Source of the DNA: Pythium myriotylum
Lineage: Eukaryota; Oomycota; Peronosporomycetes; Pythiales; Pythiaceae
Direction: 5' to 3'
DNA length: 64,000 nt
Assembly: GCA_023091665.1 (NCBI GenBank)
Contig: JALJCQ010000022.1
Location: forward strand, 868,001-932,000
The position numbers were made by a program, and so were the translations under genes. Numbering within the stretch: position 1 is the stretch's first letter; each line of letters starts with the position of its first letter. The notes under the pieces were generated by a model. The model ran no database searches, was not told where the DNA came from, and was given only the letters and a program-made list of their open reading frames with translations. Positions 20,632 to 31,481 of this stretch are shown in pieces.

Positions 20632-21369
20632 TCAAAATCCATCTCTGTCATCAAGCAGCAAGACTAGCACCTCCCAAAACATGTCACTCGATGCCTTGGG
20701 CTCATACAGGCTACTTGTATCTACCGCTGATGGCGACATTTCGATCTGCTTGACTTCACGATTATCCAACATATCACGTGACGGCTGATGAAGAAGATAC
20801 TCGAGGGGAGGTGACGCTAGGACCACCGGAGTTGCCTCGGGAGAAAAGAGGGCGTGACTCACTCGCATGTGGCGTCGCAGGTTTCCGGCCGTACTAAAAA
20901 CTTTCTGACAAGACGGTACTGTGCACTGCCGACCGTACTCTGAGCCAAAGTGAGATCGCATGTGCCGTTCGAGCTTCACTTCGCTTGAGAACGAGCAGTT
21001 GCAGGTCTCCACTAAACACGGTAGCGGCTTTACCAGCCAGGGGTGGCTTCGCTTGTGACGAGCTAGGTTGCTCGAGGTCCCGAAACTTCGACGACATGAC
21101 GGAACCGGACAGACGAACGGGCGCGCACCTTTGTGGGCATTCACATGGTCCTTGAGTGTGTACTTCCGTTTAAAGCGCAACAAGCAGTTCGGGAATGGGC
21201 ATGCATAACGTCGTAAAGGATCGTCCCACTGCTTCGATGGAGATTTTACGTGAGTCTTCTCGGAGACTGAAGGCATTGTATAGGTTGCGACGTCATTGCG
21301 CAACTCGGGAGTATAGATTCCGACACCGCTATTGATCTTGTTCGTTCGACGATGGTTGGTAGTGTGCAT
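20632..21369 (-). CDS. C2H2 zinc-finger protein A (four fingers)
   Basis: 245 residues from the ATG at 21369; another ATG at 21276 is possible. Four TFIIIA-type C-X4-C-X12-H-X3/4-H fingers occupy the middle. Their helix words are YTLKDH, SSNLARH, EVKLERH and AGNLRRH. The linkers are AHKGARPF, HPWLVKPL and HFGSEYGR. The C-terminus ends in an acidic-hydrophobic tail (MFWEVLVLLLDD). The family normally binds DNA as a transcription regulator; targets are unknown. The protein is one of five paralogs within 22 kb. The short N-terminus before the fingers differs from the other copies. Confidence 0.85.
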   Translation of the reverse strand: MHTTNHRRTNKINSGVGIYTPELRNDVATYTMPSVSEKTHVKSPSKQWDDPLRRYACPFPNCLLRFKRKYTLKDHVNAHKGARPFVCPVPSCRRSFGTSSNLARHKRSHPWLVKPLPCLVETCNCSFSSEVKLERHMRSHFGSEYGRQCTVPSCQKVFSTAGNLRRHMRVSHALFSPEATPVVLASPPLEYLLHQPSRDMLDNREVKQIEMSPSAVDTSSLYEPKASSDMFWEVLVLLLDDRDGF

Positions 21370-22845
21370 CACAACTTTCTCGGCAGGTGTGCGCTTCCAC
21401 CAAAAAATCGATGTGTGATTTCCAGTTCCGGAGTTCTCAACGCGAACGCGGAGACAGTGCAGCCTTCCCAACTTCCCACTCCCTCAGTTTGGGTGGTTTA
21501 CTGTAGTCTTCATTGTGTCGTCGAACGGTATTTAGTGGGTGGTTGCTGATCGTCGCAGAATGATGGATTCTACGATTTCACGGTGGACCGACTAGACTAA
21601 GCTGTCATCAGACACTTTTTATTTGGTTTTCCTACATGTTTATGTATTCCGTTTTGCCACTTGCCGCTATAATAGAAGGTGACTGTTCATAATTGACGAA
21701 GAGTTTCTTTTTGATGATGTTGAACTTTGTCGTTTAAGCACGATTGGATTTCAGTCCAGTATGTACCTACCTGAAAGGATCCAGCAGTTGCCCATACGCT
21801 GGTTTCTCGGGTGTCGAAACGCGTGCGTTCTCTGCGCAAATTGCATCGACGGGATGAGAGGCAATTCTGTGCAAGCGACGAACACATCAACGATACGATA
21901 CGTACGGTGGATGGGTTTGTACGCAGCTGTTGTATTGGTCATGATTGTTTTACTGAGCCGAACATCTGAAGGAGAATAATTTTGGACTTGCGCCACCTCA
22001 CTTGACAGACACCTTTCCCGGATCGGGAATGAATCTGTTTCGACACCAACTGGTCCTCTACAGATGGATGCACGGTGATTCCACGAATCGAGTTGAACTT
22101 TGTCGCAACCTGGGATTCGCAAATGGTACGAACCCGAGTTTTTTGGGCGTGGATGAGCTGGGTTCCATTGTCGCCTTTCCAAAACAAACGTACCTGAAAT
22201 CCAGTTCAACTTCCGCGGTCGTCAGGACCTGAGGGTTTGGTATCTTGCAGACTAGGTACATAAATTTTGTCTCGTGATCTTGGCTTTCAGTTGAAGCACG
22301 CGACCATTATTCAGTACTGTGTTACTGTAGTTGCGGTATCCAGCGACACCCACATCCTGATTGGCTCACTCAAAGGTGTTTCCTGTTGCCACGCGCACCA
22401 CGCAATCATGATGAACGAGCATGCATCATATCTGAAGCAGACCTGTCCAATCCTGTACTGGACACGATAGACGGTATTTCTTTGTAGAGATGCCCTCAGC
22501 CTTTTTTAAAGGATGCCCAACTTTAAACTCGAGAATCCTCGAAACTTCTCGTTGTTGTTCCATCGCGATAATCATAGAGAAAACACTTCAATTGTACTCA
22601 ACTCAAGTCGGAAGGACGGGCGAGAGTGATCCAATTTGAGGTCGTTTGTACTGTATGTCGTCAATGTCGCATCCCGTTTTCCTACCGATCTCTGAGTGAG
22701 GTGTCGCATGTTCGTGCGAATTTGCTCCCAGCATGAGTCACTCATTAGAAAAAACCATTTCAGTGTGCATGCAGACGAGTTATTCCGCACTCATGTAAGC
22801 AGACGGAAGAGACTATAGAGGAACTTCAGACGCTTGTGCACCTCG
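21370..22845. other. Intergenic stretch between zinc-finger genes A and B
   Basis: No gene is supported. The 15-base word GCAATTCTGTGCAAG occurs at 21861-21875 and recurs elsewhere in the cluster. Two copies of GTTGAACTTTGTCG (about 21719 and 22091) also occur. Confidence 0.45.
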
Positions 22846-23547
22846 TTAGCTGGAGGGATTTACCTGATCGATCAACCATGCAAGTACTTCGTCAAGGTCT
22901 TGGTCACACGGAGACTCTAAGCCTGTCGAAGTAGGTATTACATCACGTAGAGTCTCGGCGCAACCTTGGACATAACTCGGTAAATCTTTCACCACGGCAG
23001 AAACTTCGAGAGGCTCGACTGGCAGTGATTCCAAACTGTGACTGGCACGAGTGTGGCGGAGCAGGTTTCCAGGTTTGCTGAAAACTTTGCCGCAAGTTGG
23101 TACTGGGCAAACATTAGCGCACATTGGATCGAAGTGGGAGCTCATGTGTCGCTCAAGCTCTGCCTCGGAGTAGAAGGAGCACAGACAGCCGTGGACCAAA
23201 CAGCGCAAAGGCTGAGTTAACCATGGATGGATTTTCTTGTGACGGGCGAGGTTACTCGAGGTCGTAAAGCGACGCTGGCGCGACCATACGGGGCAAACAA
23301 AAGGTTTGTTGCCCGTGTGGGTGTGAATGTGGTCATTTAGAGTGAATCTTCGTTTGAAAGAGCGCGCACAGCCCGAAAAGGGACAGACGAAGGGCCGGAG
23401 GGACTCATTGCCTTTTGTCGTCGAGGAACTGTTGGTCATTTCGGATGCCACCCGGCTGCTCCTCTGAGCTGGTGAGGATTCGCGTTGCTGACTGGAGTTT
23501 TGCTGCTCATGGGTTATGACATGGTTATCAGTGCTTGTTGTTGGCAT
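22846..23547 (-). CDS. C2H2 zinc-finger protein B (finger 2 degenerate)
   Basis: 233 residues from the ATG at 23547. Upstream in-frame sequence lacks an ATG and is Ser/Cys-rich, so it is probably non-coding. A Ser/Gln-rich N-terminus is followed by four finger units. Finger 2 reads CPVWSR where all paralogs have CPVxSC, so its second zinc-binding Cys is lost and the finger is unlikely to fold normally. Fingers 1, 3 and 4 keep all ligands. The C-terminus has the family motif (LDEVLAWLIDQ). Role inferred as DNA-binding; partners and targets unknown. Confidence 0.82.
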   Translation of the reverse strand: MPTTSTDNHVITHEQQNSSQQRESSPAQRSSRVASEMTNSSSTTKGNESLRPFVCPFSGCARSFKRRFTLNDHIHTHTGNKPFVCPVWSRQRRFTTSSNLARHKKIHPWLTQPLRCLVHGCLCSFYSEAELERHMSSHFDPMCANVCPVPTCGKVFSKPGNLLRHTRASHSLESLPVEPLEVSAVVKDLPSYVQGCAETLRDVIPTSTGLESPCDQDLDEVLAWLIDQVNPSS

Positions 23548-24366
23548 AGTCCGGCAGTCGTCGAATTTTCGTGGGCGTCGAGGATGGCAAAGGCTGAAAA
23601 TCCGAAAATGATGGATGAGGAAGCAGGTTGAACAAAGACAGCTAGAAACCACGACTGAGCTTGAAACGAACGACCGACGAGCTTGAAGACAAGCCTCGCG
23701 TATGTGAGGCACACAGCTCAGGGGGTATCATCTATTCAGGTGCTGAAGGGAAACATTCAGTTCCATTCCACAACCTGTCACAGTGGAAAGGCACCACACG
23801 AGAGTGGAATCCTGGACATCAACAGTAGGTAACATTGTATAGTGGATGCGCATGGTGCTTCCCACTATACCTCAAAACACTTTGTCTTCATAATATGGAG
23901 ACAAAGTGTTATCCATCGATATCTGGTTTGAGAACAACCGCCTCACCACAGTAGAATTCTTGCGCATGAACTGGATTGCTAATATTAGCGATGCACTACT
24001 CACTGTTTCAGCCAAGTCCTAGATGTGTATGTTTTCGGCAATAATTGATATCTGACCACAGTTCTCAAATAGACCATACTGTGTAAATTATCGAGAACAT
24101 CACCTATTGATTATAGGCCATGGTTAGCTACGAGTCAGGTCAACACATCTTGCCGTCGATGCGAAGAGCTACATGTATATATATGTAAGGATGTCCAGAG
24201 TCCCCACCCGAGCGGAAGAGTGATCAAGTAGACCATGGCCAATTTGCTATCTACGCGTCCTATGACTAATACTCTCGGGCGATATGCAACTATCGATTGG
24301 AGCTCGGAACCAACTATGTCTGAATATTCTTACGCTGATAAGCACGAATGTAAACTCGGGCTACGC
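23548..24366. other. Intergenic stretch
   Basis: No gene is supported. An imperfect inverted pair around the ACTTTGTCT/AGACAAAGT words lies near 23878-23910 (CACTTTGTCTTC ... GAGACAAAGTG). Confidence 0.5.
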
Positions 24367-24382
24367 TCAATCTATAGCTATC

Positions 24383-25055
24383 AACTCCGCGAAACTTTCT
24401 GGACCAAGTTCCCCCCACCTACCCTCCTCCAGTAGGATTCACCCCGTCAGGAATGTGATCACCTGCTATTCTTCGACGATGGCTCCCACGCCACCTCCGG
24501 GACGGCGGCCCCCGGAGCAGTCCTCGTCCAAGTAGTCAAAACCTCAGGTGATGCCTCGATCGTCTGGACAAGTTGTGGCAAGTTCGCTACATCCAGTTTT
24601 ACTCAGCATCAAGCGGACTCATCGCCGGCCAGCGGGTCGCCCGTAAGCGCAATCTCACCCAACTTGAAGTCATCGGTCGTAGCGCCCTCGTACTCAGGCA
24701 GCTACGCGACCACCGACCTCTTCGCAATCGTGCGCTCGCCAACTTATATTTGCACGCACGCAAGCTGGATGACCTTACCGAAGTCGCAGCCTCGACCCTC
24801 CCCTCACGGGTCCACAACAAGATGGCCGGGAGACTAGTCAAACTCGGTACAACGCCGAACGGAGACCTCCCTCGATTCCCTCCGTTCCCAAGACAGCTGC
24901 GCTGACTTGTCGAACTTGCTCTAGAACGACTTAAGTCCATGGTGGCCTTCACGAGTCCACCATGCTGACATATAAAAGGTCTGCATGTTCAGCCCATCAA
25001 GCTATTAGGATTCACAGGATGGACTCAATAGACTTCACTTGCATCATCATCACCA
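24383..25055 (+). mobile_element. 5'-truncated RNase H-LINE with 16-bp target duplication
   Basis: The insertion is framed by TCAATCTATAGCTATC at 24367-24382 and 25056-25071. It encodes a damaged RNase H domain: the first catalytic Asp region is LLFFDDGSHA, and frames change repeatedly afterwards. It ends with CTATTAGGATTCACAGG, ACTCAATAGACTTCAC and a CATCATCATC tail. 673 bp, plus orientation. Confidence 0.9.
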
Positions 25056-25192
25056 TCAATCTATAGCTATCGCTGTTCAAGTCGACGTGACGCAATAGAC
25101 TGGAATTTCTCCGTAATATTCAGAACGTGAAATTGCCGAGTCGTCCTCACATGAAAAACACAGCGCTCAAAGATCTCGATAAGGATCATGGA

Positions 25193-25342
25193 GTAGCGCA
25201 GTCATGCACTGGCTTCCTCGTTCACCATGCCTCCTCATGCGCAGGCTGTACCAGCCTACGAGGCAAGCTACACAATGCCTTCCTCCCCTCCCCCCAAGCT
25301 ATTACGACTCACTATTTGCACTCAATAGACTTAATTTGCATC
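25193..25342 (+). mobile_element. Short LINE 3' end, probable 9-bp target duplication
   Basis: It carries the family end (AAGCTATTACGACTCAC, CTCAATAGACTTAATTTGCAT) and is flanked by GATCATGGA at 25184-25192 and 25343-25351. About 150 bp and heavily diverged. Confidence 0.6.
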
Positions 25343-25351
25343 GATCATGGA

Positions 25352-25929
25352 CTACTAAATTTAGTTCGCTACGTCTCGCTGAGATGGACATAATGTCCGA
25401 AGTGCAAGGTAGGGCCCGAAGCATTTAACATATCAAGTTTCGGACGTGTGTGTGTTGTGTATCATGTGAGGTCTATTGGTCGCAAAAAATATGTCCCCAT
25501 TGCCTTAGTTTCGGACGTGGCACAGTCACAAGCAGATGGTTGGTGGGCGTGAGAGAAAAGAACGAAGCCTACAGTCCAAGATTCAAGCTGACATCATATT
25601 GTCAAAACTCGAAGCTTATTGATGACCAGCTCAGCCGTGCGATCTGATTGAAAAAATTTTTGGAACAAAAATGGTGGCTTTTGAGGAGCCGTTGATTATA
25701 ATAAATCAATTAGATTTCAGTCTCGGAAAAGATCTGCTACTTCGCAAGCGTCTCAATGAACTTCAGTGAATATAACATGTTTCACCAAGCCCAACTAAAC
25801 GCGGGTGGGGCAGTATTACTTTCCAACAGTGCATGAGTTTGAAAGGCGCGTTTAACTAAACGTAGTGCTGACGCACCAGCTCACATATTCTCGAAGACTG
25901 CTTCGATCGAAAATACACCCGCAACAATC
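25352..25929. other. Intergenic stretch
   Basis: No gene is supported. The sequence is AT-rich, with no recognised repeat. Confidence 0.5.
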
Positions 25930-26345
25930 CAGGGCTTGGCGGAGCCGGGGATGTTCTCGTCGACCTTGCGACGGAGGGCACCACTTTGACGATACTGTGG
26001 AGTGTAGCAGTGTCCCTACCGGACCCCGCCATCACTCACTCAAGCTGCATACCACGGACTTCTCGCGGGTCTACAAGCGGCGGTTGACAATGACTGGCAC
26101 GACCTCACCGACATCGCTGACAACGCGCTCCTCCTCCAACAGCTTCGTGCGTACAGGCCACCTCGGAACGCGACTCTGCGGCCGCTCTACCACAAGGCTC
26201 GGCGTCTAGCTGACCACTTCGGCGCTCAACGTTGGCACCACCAGGTGATGGCACACAACTTCATGGCCAAAGCACTGGCCACTCATACGACGGAAGCTCA
26301 ATCCACGAGCCTTGTCCGCCACCAATCGCTGTCTATCTACGTGCA
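25930..26345 (+). mobile_element. RNase H-LINE fragment without its own tail
   Basis: In shifting frames it encodes GLGGAGDVLVD, then ADNALLLQQLRAYRPPRN, LYHKARRLADHFGAQRWHHQ and AHNFMAKALA, matching the second half of the LINE RNase H domain. It runs directly into the inverted tail of another copy at about 26350, so its own 3' end is lost. Confidence 0.65.
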
Positions 26346-26352
26346 GTTTTTC

Positions 26353-26545
26353 GAAGATGATGATGATGATGAAGATGAAGTCTATTGAGCGCAATAAATG
26401 TACCCTGATAGCTGGAGCTCAGTGCTCTCCGGAATTACCGTGGGTCAACCTGGCTGGCTAGCCAGGGATGTAAGTCGGAGGCGAGGAGCTGGGGCAGGTC
26501 GGTGCAGCAGTCCCTGCCGGTGGGAGCCATAATATCACACCAACA
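26353..26545 (-). mobile_element. LINE 3' end, minus strand
   Basis: Read on the minus strand it gives TDLPQLLASDLHPWLASQVDP, a stop, the CAGCTATCAGGGTAC word, GCGCTCAATAGACTTCATC and a CATCATCATC tail. No clear target duplication was found. Confidence 0.7.
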
Positions 26546-26794
26546 TGCTTCCGTGTGCTGCTGTTGATCGCAACACTCGGTCCAAATCATTGCCATGTGA
26601 ATTTCGGGAACATACCGATCAGATTCAAATAAACACAACAAACCTACCCTATGACGCTGTACCTTTCACCAAACGCCTATTGAGCCCACCTGTGTCAACA
26701 ATTGCTGAGCAGGTTTATGCACAAAGAGTACTGCAGTGGCAGAGCACAACTGGACTCCACTCTCCGTGATTGGAGACAGGATGCTGACAGATGA

Positions 26795-27110
26795 GGACAT
26801 ACAGGTTCCCTCCTAACCGTACCCTCCAGGGAAAGTACGCGACAGCGCGCCGACTTGTCGACACCCTTGGCGGGATCAACACCCACGAGCAGCTAACCGA
26901 ATGGTAGATGCGGTAGCAAACCTTTCCATGGACAGTAAGGCCAGCAGTCAGGTAAACAACCCGACTGAACTTGCTCAGCACCAACTCATCGCGGCTCTCC
27001 TTCCGTGAGACCTAGCGCGCTTGATTGAGGGTCAGCCTGAGTAAACGTGGCTCCACGCCGGCTATAGGTTTCTTGATCAGTAAACCAGTAGACCTCAATT
27101 GAATTGAAAA
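26795..27110 (+). mobile_element. Diverged LINE 3' end
   Basis: Remnants of the family C-terminus (ARRLVDTLGG, VANLSMDSKASSQVNNP) are visible, followed by GGCTATAGGTTTC and CCAGTAGACCTCAATTG. This is a variant tail without a CAT repeat. Confidence 0.5.
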
Positions 27111-27263
27111 TCGATGCACAAAGAGTTCTGGACAAAAACCAACAAAGGCTTCCTCGATTATAGTGGAGAGTTTAGTCATCAAAACGATGCAACATTATGT
27201 GCCACCCTAAAACTAAGGGCCTGGGGCACCCACACACGAATAGAGCAAGTAGAGGCGAACGTG

Positions 27264-27369
27264 CAACTCTCGTCGGACAAACCGTGAAACACAACCACAG
27301 CAGCTGCTAATTCTACCAGCAGCGGCTTTCCGCTTCGGTGCAATTCTGTGCAAGAGCTGTACAGGTTTC
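27264..27369 (-). repeat. Dispersed repeat upstream of zinc-finger gene C
   Basis: 43 bp at 27264-27306 match 32943-32985 perfectly in inverted orientation. The match continues patchily through GCAATTCTGTGCAAG (27340-27354) and AGCTGTACAGG. It lies 778 bp upstream of the gene start. The equivalent copy lies 742 bp upstream of gene D, in the same orientation relative to that gene. Confidence 0.75.
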
Positions 27370-27480
27370 GCCACAAGGACCATGAAGGAGATGGGACCGG
27401 TTCTTGCGAGCAAATGCGACACAACCAGAACCTCAACAGAAACCCAGACCTGCCAGGGCAATTTCCTCCAGAAGATTCCC

Positions 27481-28083
27481 GCGTAGGGGCTTGTGAGAGA
27501 ACGGCGGCAGCGCTAGTCGCAAATTGGAATAAAAGACTCTCGAGTTTTGTACGTGGAGCTCTCGAATTTACCGTGGGAGAGACAGTTAAATTGGAGGAGT
27601 TTGTGGAAACCGAACAGAAGAGTACATGTGTTGATGGAAGTTGGAGTATTTATTGCGTTACGTCGGTGCGAGCAGCTGCGATTGGGCAATTGGTTGCCTT
27701 GAGCGACGACCCAATGAACTGAAGGGTTCGACCGCGCACACTTGGCGTCGATGACATACTGTAGTAATCTTGGTGCTGCAATTCTGTACAAGAGATGAAC
27801 AACTTCAAAGCATCTGGATGACTGGCTCAGGAACTCTATTGTGGGAAACAAACTTCTCAACTGGATGTCGTAATACTTAACCTTTATCACAGTTGTCAGT
27901 ACATTTGTACTTATTTTGGTGGAAGAGGCCAGTGCGGTGATCGTGATTGGTGGCTTATTGGCTTCCATCAATGCCGTGTAATCGTCCGAGACTCGTGGAA
28001 CTTGGCGCGTGACGTGAGGATCGGGTCCAGGTTCATTTTTCTTTCGAAGCCGCATTGATCAATTCCACCACTCAACGAACATC
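27481..28083. other. Upstream region of zinc-finger gene C
   Basis: It holds another GCAATTCTGTACAAG core (27778-27792). A 180-codon minus-strand frame (27513-28055, divergent from gene C) has no recognised domain and is probably not a gene. Confidence 0.4.
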
Positions 28084-28845
28084 ATGTATGCTCGGTATCC
28101 TGACGATCTCAACACCGCTCAGAATCTCATGCGAGAGAACATGGAGAGTGAAGACTCATCCTCTTCGTCCAGGTGCTCGTCTCGCCCGACTTCATCGTCC
28201 AGTTCAGACTCGGATGACACAAACCGACCGTTCGCCTGTCCGTTTCCAGGTTGCTCGCAGCGATTCAAGCGCAGCTATACGTTAAAAGACCACGTCAACT
28301 CGCATACGGGTGATCGGCCACACATTTGTCCCGTGCCATCTTGCGGACGTAGCTTTGCCACGTCGGGAAACCTTGCCCGCCACAAGCGAAGACACCCGTG
28401 GCTGGGCCTGCCACTGGAGTGCCTCGTGGATGGTTGCCATTGCAGTTTCTCGAGCGAAGTCAAGCTGGAGCGACACATGAGATCCCACTTTGGCGAAGCA
28501 GAGGGCCGTCGATGCAGCGTACCAAACTGTGGGAAAGTATTCAGTACACCAGGGAACCTAAGACGCCACATTCGCATCAATCATAGTGCGCCATGCGCCT
28601 CGGTGGTTCCTTCTCCGTCGGTGTCGTGGAAAGCTTCGGCGCCACTGTTTGCGTATTCACGGGATCCTGCGCACGTCTCAAGAGGAACTTGTTCCGGTTC
28701 AGAAGTCAATGTGCACCCGGAAGCCGGTGATGTCAGGGTGAAAGGGAAGTCGACCAACGACAGTTTGCGAGAAGTGATCGGGTGGTTATTGGAGGGTGAA
28801 GGGATGTCGAGCGAGTGGGATATGGGCCGAGAGATTCGATTGTAA
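28084..28845 (+). CDS. C2H2 zinc-finger protein C (four fingers)
   Basis: 253 residues from a clear ATG. A Ser-rich acidic N-terminus (residues 21-45) is followed by four fingers: C52/C57/H70/H74, C82/C87/H100/H104, C113/C118/H131/H135 and C144/C149/H162/H167. The helices YTLKDH, SGNLARH, EVKLERH and PGNLRRH match those of the paralogs, and the linkers are HTGDRPH, HPWLGLPL and HFGEAEGR. A variable region leads to the C-terminal motif LREVIGWLLEGE (228-239). Inferred sequence-specific DNA-binding regulator; likely nuclear. It is the only plus-strand copy of the five. Confidence 0.88.
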   Translation: MYARYPDDLNTAQNLMRENMESEDSSSSSRCSSRPTSSSSSDSDDTNRPFACPFPGCSQRFKRSYTLKDHVNSHTGDRPHICPVPSCGRSFATSGNLARHKRRHPWLGLPLECLVDGCHCSFSSEVKLERHMRSHFGEAEGRRCSVPNCGKVFSTPGNLRRHIRINHSAPCASVVPSPSVSWKASAPLFAYSRDPAHVSRGTCSGSEVNVHPEAGDVRVKGKSTNDSLREVIGWLLEGEGMSSEWDMGREIRL

Positions 28846-29469
28846 TTTTGGATAGGGAAAGCATCACTCCTCTGTTAATCTTGTATACTATGCGTTATAG
28901 TTCGCGAGTACATTTTTCCTACTCATTTGTTTCCAGTTCCGATCAGGCAACGGTACGGAGCTTGTATTATATTGGACTCGATGACGAAGGCAGAGTCTAT
29001 TTAGAAGAGAACAACGGACTAGTAACACCCATCCGCTCGTATAGCTTGTTTTGCTGTTTTCGACCATTAGTGGTCGGCTTCCGCTGTAAATTGCATTTAG
29101 GCGGAGCAGCACAAAAAGATAGTATACCTACATTCAAGATACTGCCATTGTTGTTGTCAATCGAAAGGGGTCATCACATGCAAACTCATGCAAATCAACG
29201 CCATAATAGGGATCTCTTGACGAATATCCACCACGCGAGCACGCCTCGACATGCAGCATCCAAACACATGTTCGCAACCGCTCTGGCGCCTTCTCGACGT
29301 CCGTCCAACCGTTCAGCATCATCTGCTCCGGACCGGCCCACCCTTATTGTTGCCGCAACCAAGCAACCTGAGTCGGCGTGAGCAAGTGGTGCAGGTTATA
29401 TTCGTGATCAGGGTCAAATTGAGCGTCAATCATGAACTTGGTTTGCTCGGGCATTCTGATCAAAAATAT
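28846..29469. other. Intergenic stretch
   Basis: Open frames occur by chance, but no domain or repeat is recognised. Confidence 0.45.
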
Positions 29470-29803
29470 GCACCCGAACGCTCCGGACCGGCATCAAGAT
29501 GGCCGAGCACCTTGCCAATGTGGATATGGATACAAAGACAACCCAGCACGCGACCACAGTATGGACAGAGATCGACACAACTGTTAAGACCCACCTCGAT
29601 AACGACTCTTCACATGCGCACCGGCCAATCACCCCAAGACACGACCTGAGAAAAGATATCCAACGCACCATTCGCGAACAGGAGGAGGTTTCAATCACAC
29701 CCAAGCGCAAGCGCACACGATCGCACTAGATACCAACGAGGAGTCGTTATGAGAGGCAGTTGCCTTAGCTCTACTGACAATCTAACTCCTGGATAACAAA
29801 ATG
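29470..29803 (+). mobile_element. LINE family 2 fragment (poly-A type), plus strand
   Basis: It encodes MAEHLANVDMDTKTTQHATT through RHDLRKDIQRTIREQE and KRKRTRSH, then a stop. It is the same C-terminus as the copy at 30934-31200, on the opposite strand. The 3' end (CTAACTCCTGGATAACAAAA) lacks a long poly-A. Only a weak 7-bp flanking match (AAAATAT) was seen. Confidence 0.7.
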
Positions 29804-30841
29804 AAAATATTTATCCGGCATCGACGACAAGGTAGTCAGTTTGGCTCTTTGTGGTTTGTGCTCTACTTCCAAGATGCCTCCTATGCGCATCCACGTTTCC
29901 ATCGTGTCGTAGGTGGAAATGAGCCTACCCAGATCCACACGCGTGATGAAAACTCGGGCCCAACCATCACGTGTACGAAGGTTTGCGACGTCAGGCAACC
30001 TGGTTCCTATTGCATCTACCATGAATACGAATATTATGCAGTGACTCGAACAATGCGCATGGTGATTCCTCAGTCAAGCAATGGTTGAACTTCACAAGAG
30101 ATCCTATCCTTAGGAATCTGCGGCGCACAGCAAATCTTAGTTGTAGGCAAAGGGAGGCTCAATGATGTGTTGTCTTGGAGGAAGTAACTTCTTTGAAAAG
30201 CGGCTTGCATCCTGAGTACGAAACTGGTATCATTTCAATGCGTTTGCGATCGTTGGAACTGACTTACTCAGTCCCTGTAGTCGCTGAACTTCGAGACGTG
30301 CTGCATGGGCATATCAGCTGAAGGCTCACCTCAGTGTTTGGTTTGTTATACCTAGTTAGCAATTGCAGTCATCCTGGGGGGTTACAGCGAGAGATGAGTG
30401 TGTTCGTTTGGAGAGTAAATGCAAAACTGACAGAAACTGCTCGTTGTTCTACAATATGGCCGGCTCTTTTCGATCACAGCCAGCAGTCGAAAATAAAGAT
30501 TTTATCTGTTACGAATGGGTATGAGCAAGCATTCCCCGTTAATTGAAGAATAGCTAAAGCGTGAGTCTGTTACTTCAACAGTTTTTGCTGCCCCGGCGAT
30601 CGTGATCAACAGTGGCGAGTCTGTGGTCGTTCAGCTCGACTTGTGGCGGCTGTTTGTCTGCGGCGTCTTCGTGATAGGTCGCCGATACCTCGAATCATTG
30701 ATGCTTGTGTCTCTTTGAAGATGACATCACCGTCGTATGGCGGAGTGAATTCCACTTCAATGATCCATGATAACGAAGTTATCAGTCCGATCAGTCAAGT
30801 ACGTGCACCGAGGGGGACCTCTTGATGTCACTTGCCCGTTG
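29804..30841. other. Intergenic stretch
   Basis: No gene is supported. It forms the spacer of an inverted pair of LINE family 2 fragments. Confidence 0.5.
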
Positions 30842-30851
30842 GGATGAAGCC

Positions 30852-31243
30852 TTTTTTTTTTTTTTTATTTCCAGGAGTTAGATTGTCAGTACAGCTAAGG
30901 TGACTGCCTGTCATATCGACTCCTCGTCGGTATCTAGTGCGACCGTGTGCGTTTGCGCTTGGGTGTGATTGAAACCGCCTCCTGTTCGCGAATGGCCCGT
31001 TGGATGTCTTTTCTCAGGTCGTGTCGTGGGGTGATTGGTCGGTGCGCATGTGACGCGTCGTTATCGAGGTAGGTCTGAACGGTTGAGTCGATGTCTGTCC
31101 ATACGACAGTCGCGTGCTGGGTTGTGTTTGTATCCATAGCCACATTGGCGAGGTGGTCGGCCATTTTGTTGCCGGTCCGGAGGGTGTGTCGTACCGTCAC
31201 CCGTGCGAGCGAACTCAGGAGTCGCGTCGTTCGGCGACGGTGT
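30852..31243 (-). mobile_element. LINE family 2 insertion with poly-A tail and 10-bp target duplication
   Basis: Flanked by GGATGAAGCC at 30842-30851 and 31244-31253. On the minus strand it encodes the LRTGNKMADHLANVAMDT C-terminal RNase H-like end and a basic tail (KRKRTRSH), then the 3' UTR and about 16 A residues. A poly-A tail, unlike the CAT-rich tail of the other LINE family, marks it as a separate family. Confidence 0.85.
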
Positions 31244-31481
31244 GGATGAAGCCGTATCTTCTCGTATTCTCACAAGTCGCGCGTCGTCGGAGTGGAAGAA
31301 CCTTTCATCACCGTGGTTGTCGATCCCACGGGGTGAATAAATGTGTGATGAGCTAATGTAGCAAAAGAGGTTTGAAACAGCAAAATCGAATACTGTACTC
31401 GCGCAGTCAATCCAAGCAATCACCAAAAATGCCTCACATGCAATCAGAAAACACTACCGCGGTCTACAATGTCCCTACTTC

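Noticed and set aside
27513..28055. 180-codon minus-strand frame divergent from zinc-finger gene C
   Set aside because: No domain, overlaps a dispersed repeat core, and no paralog at the equivalent place near the other zinc-finger genes.
28815..29381. 188-codon plus-strand frame after zinc-finger gene C
   Set aside because: It overlaps the end of gene C in another frame, has no motif and looks like chance in an AT/GC-mixed intergenic stretch.
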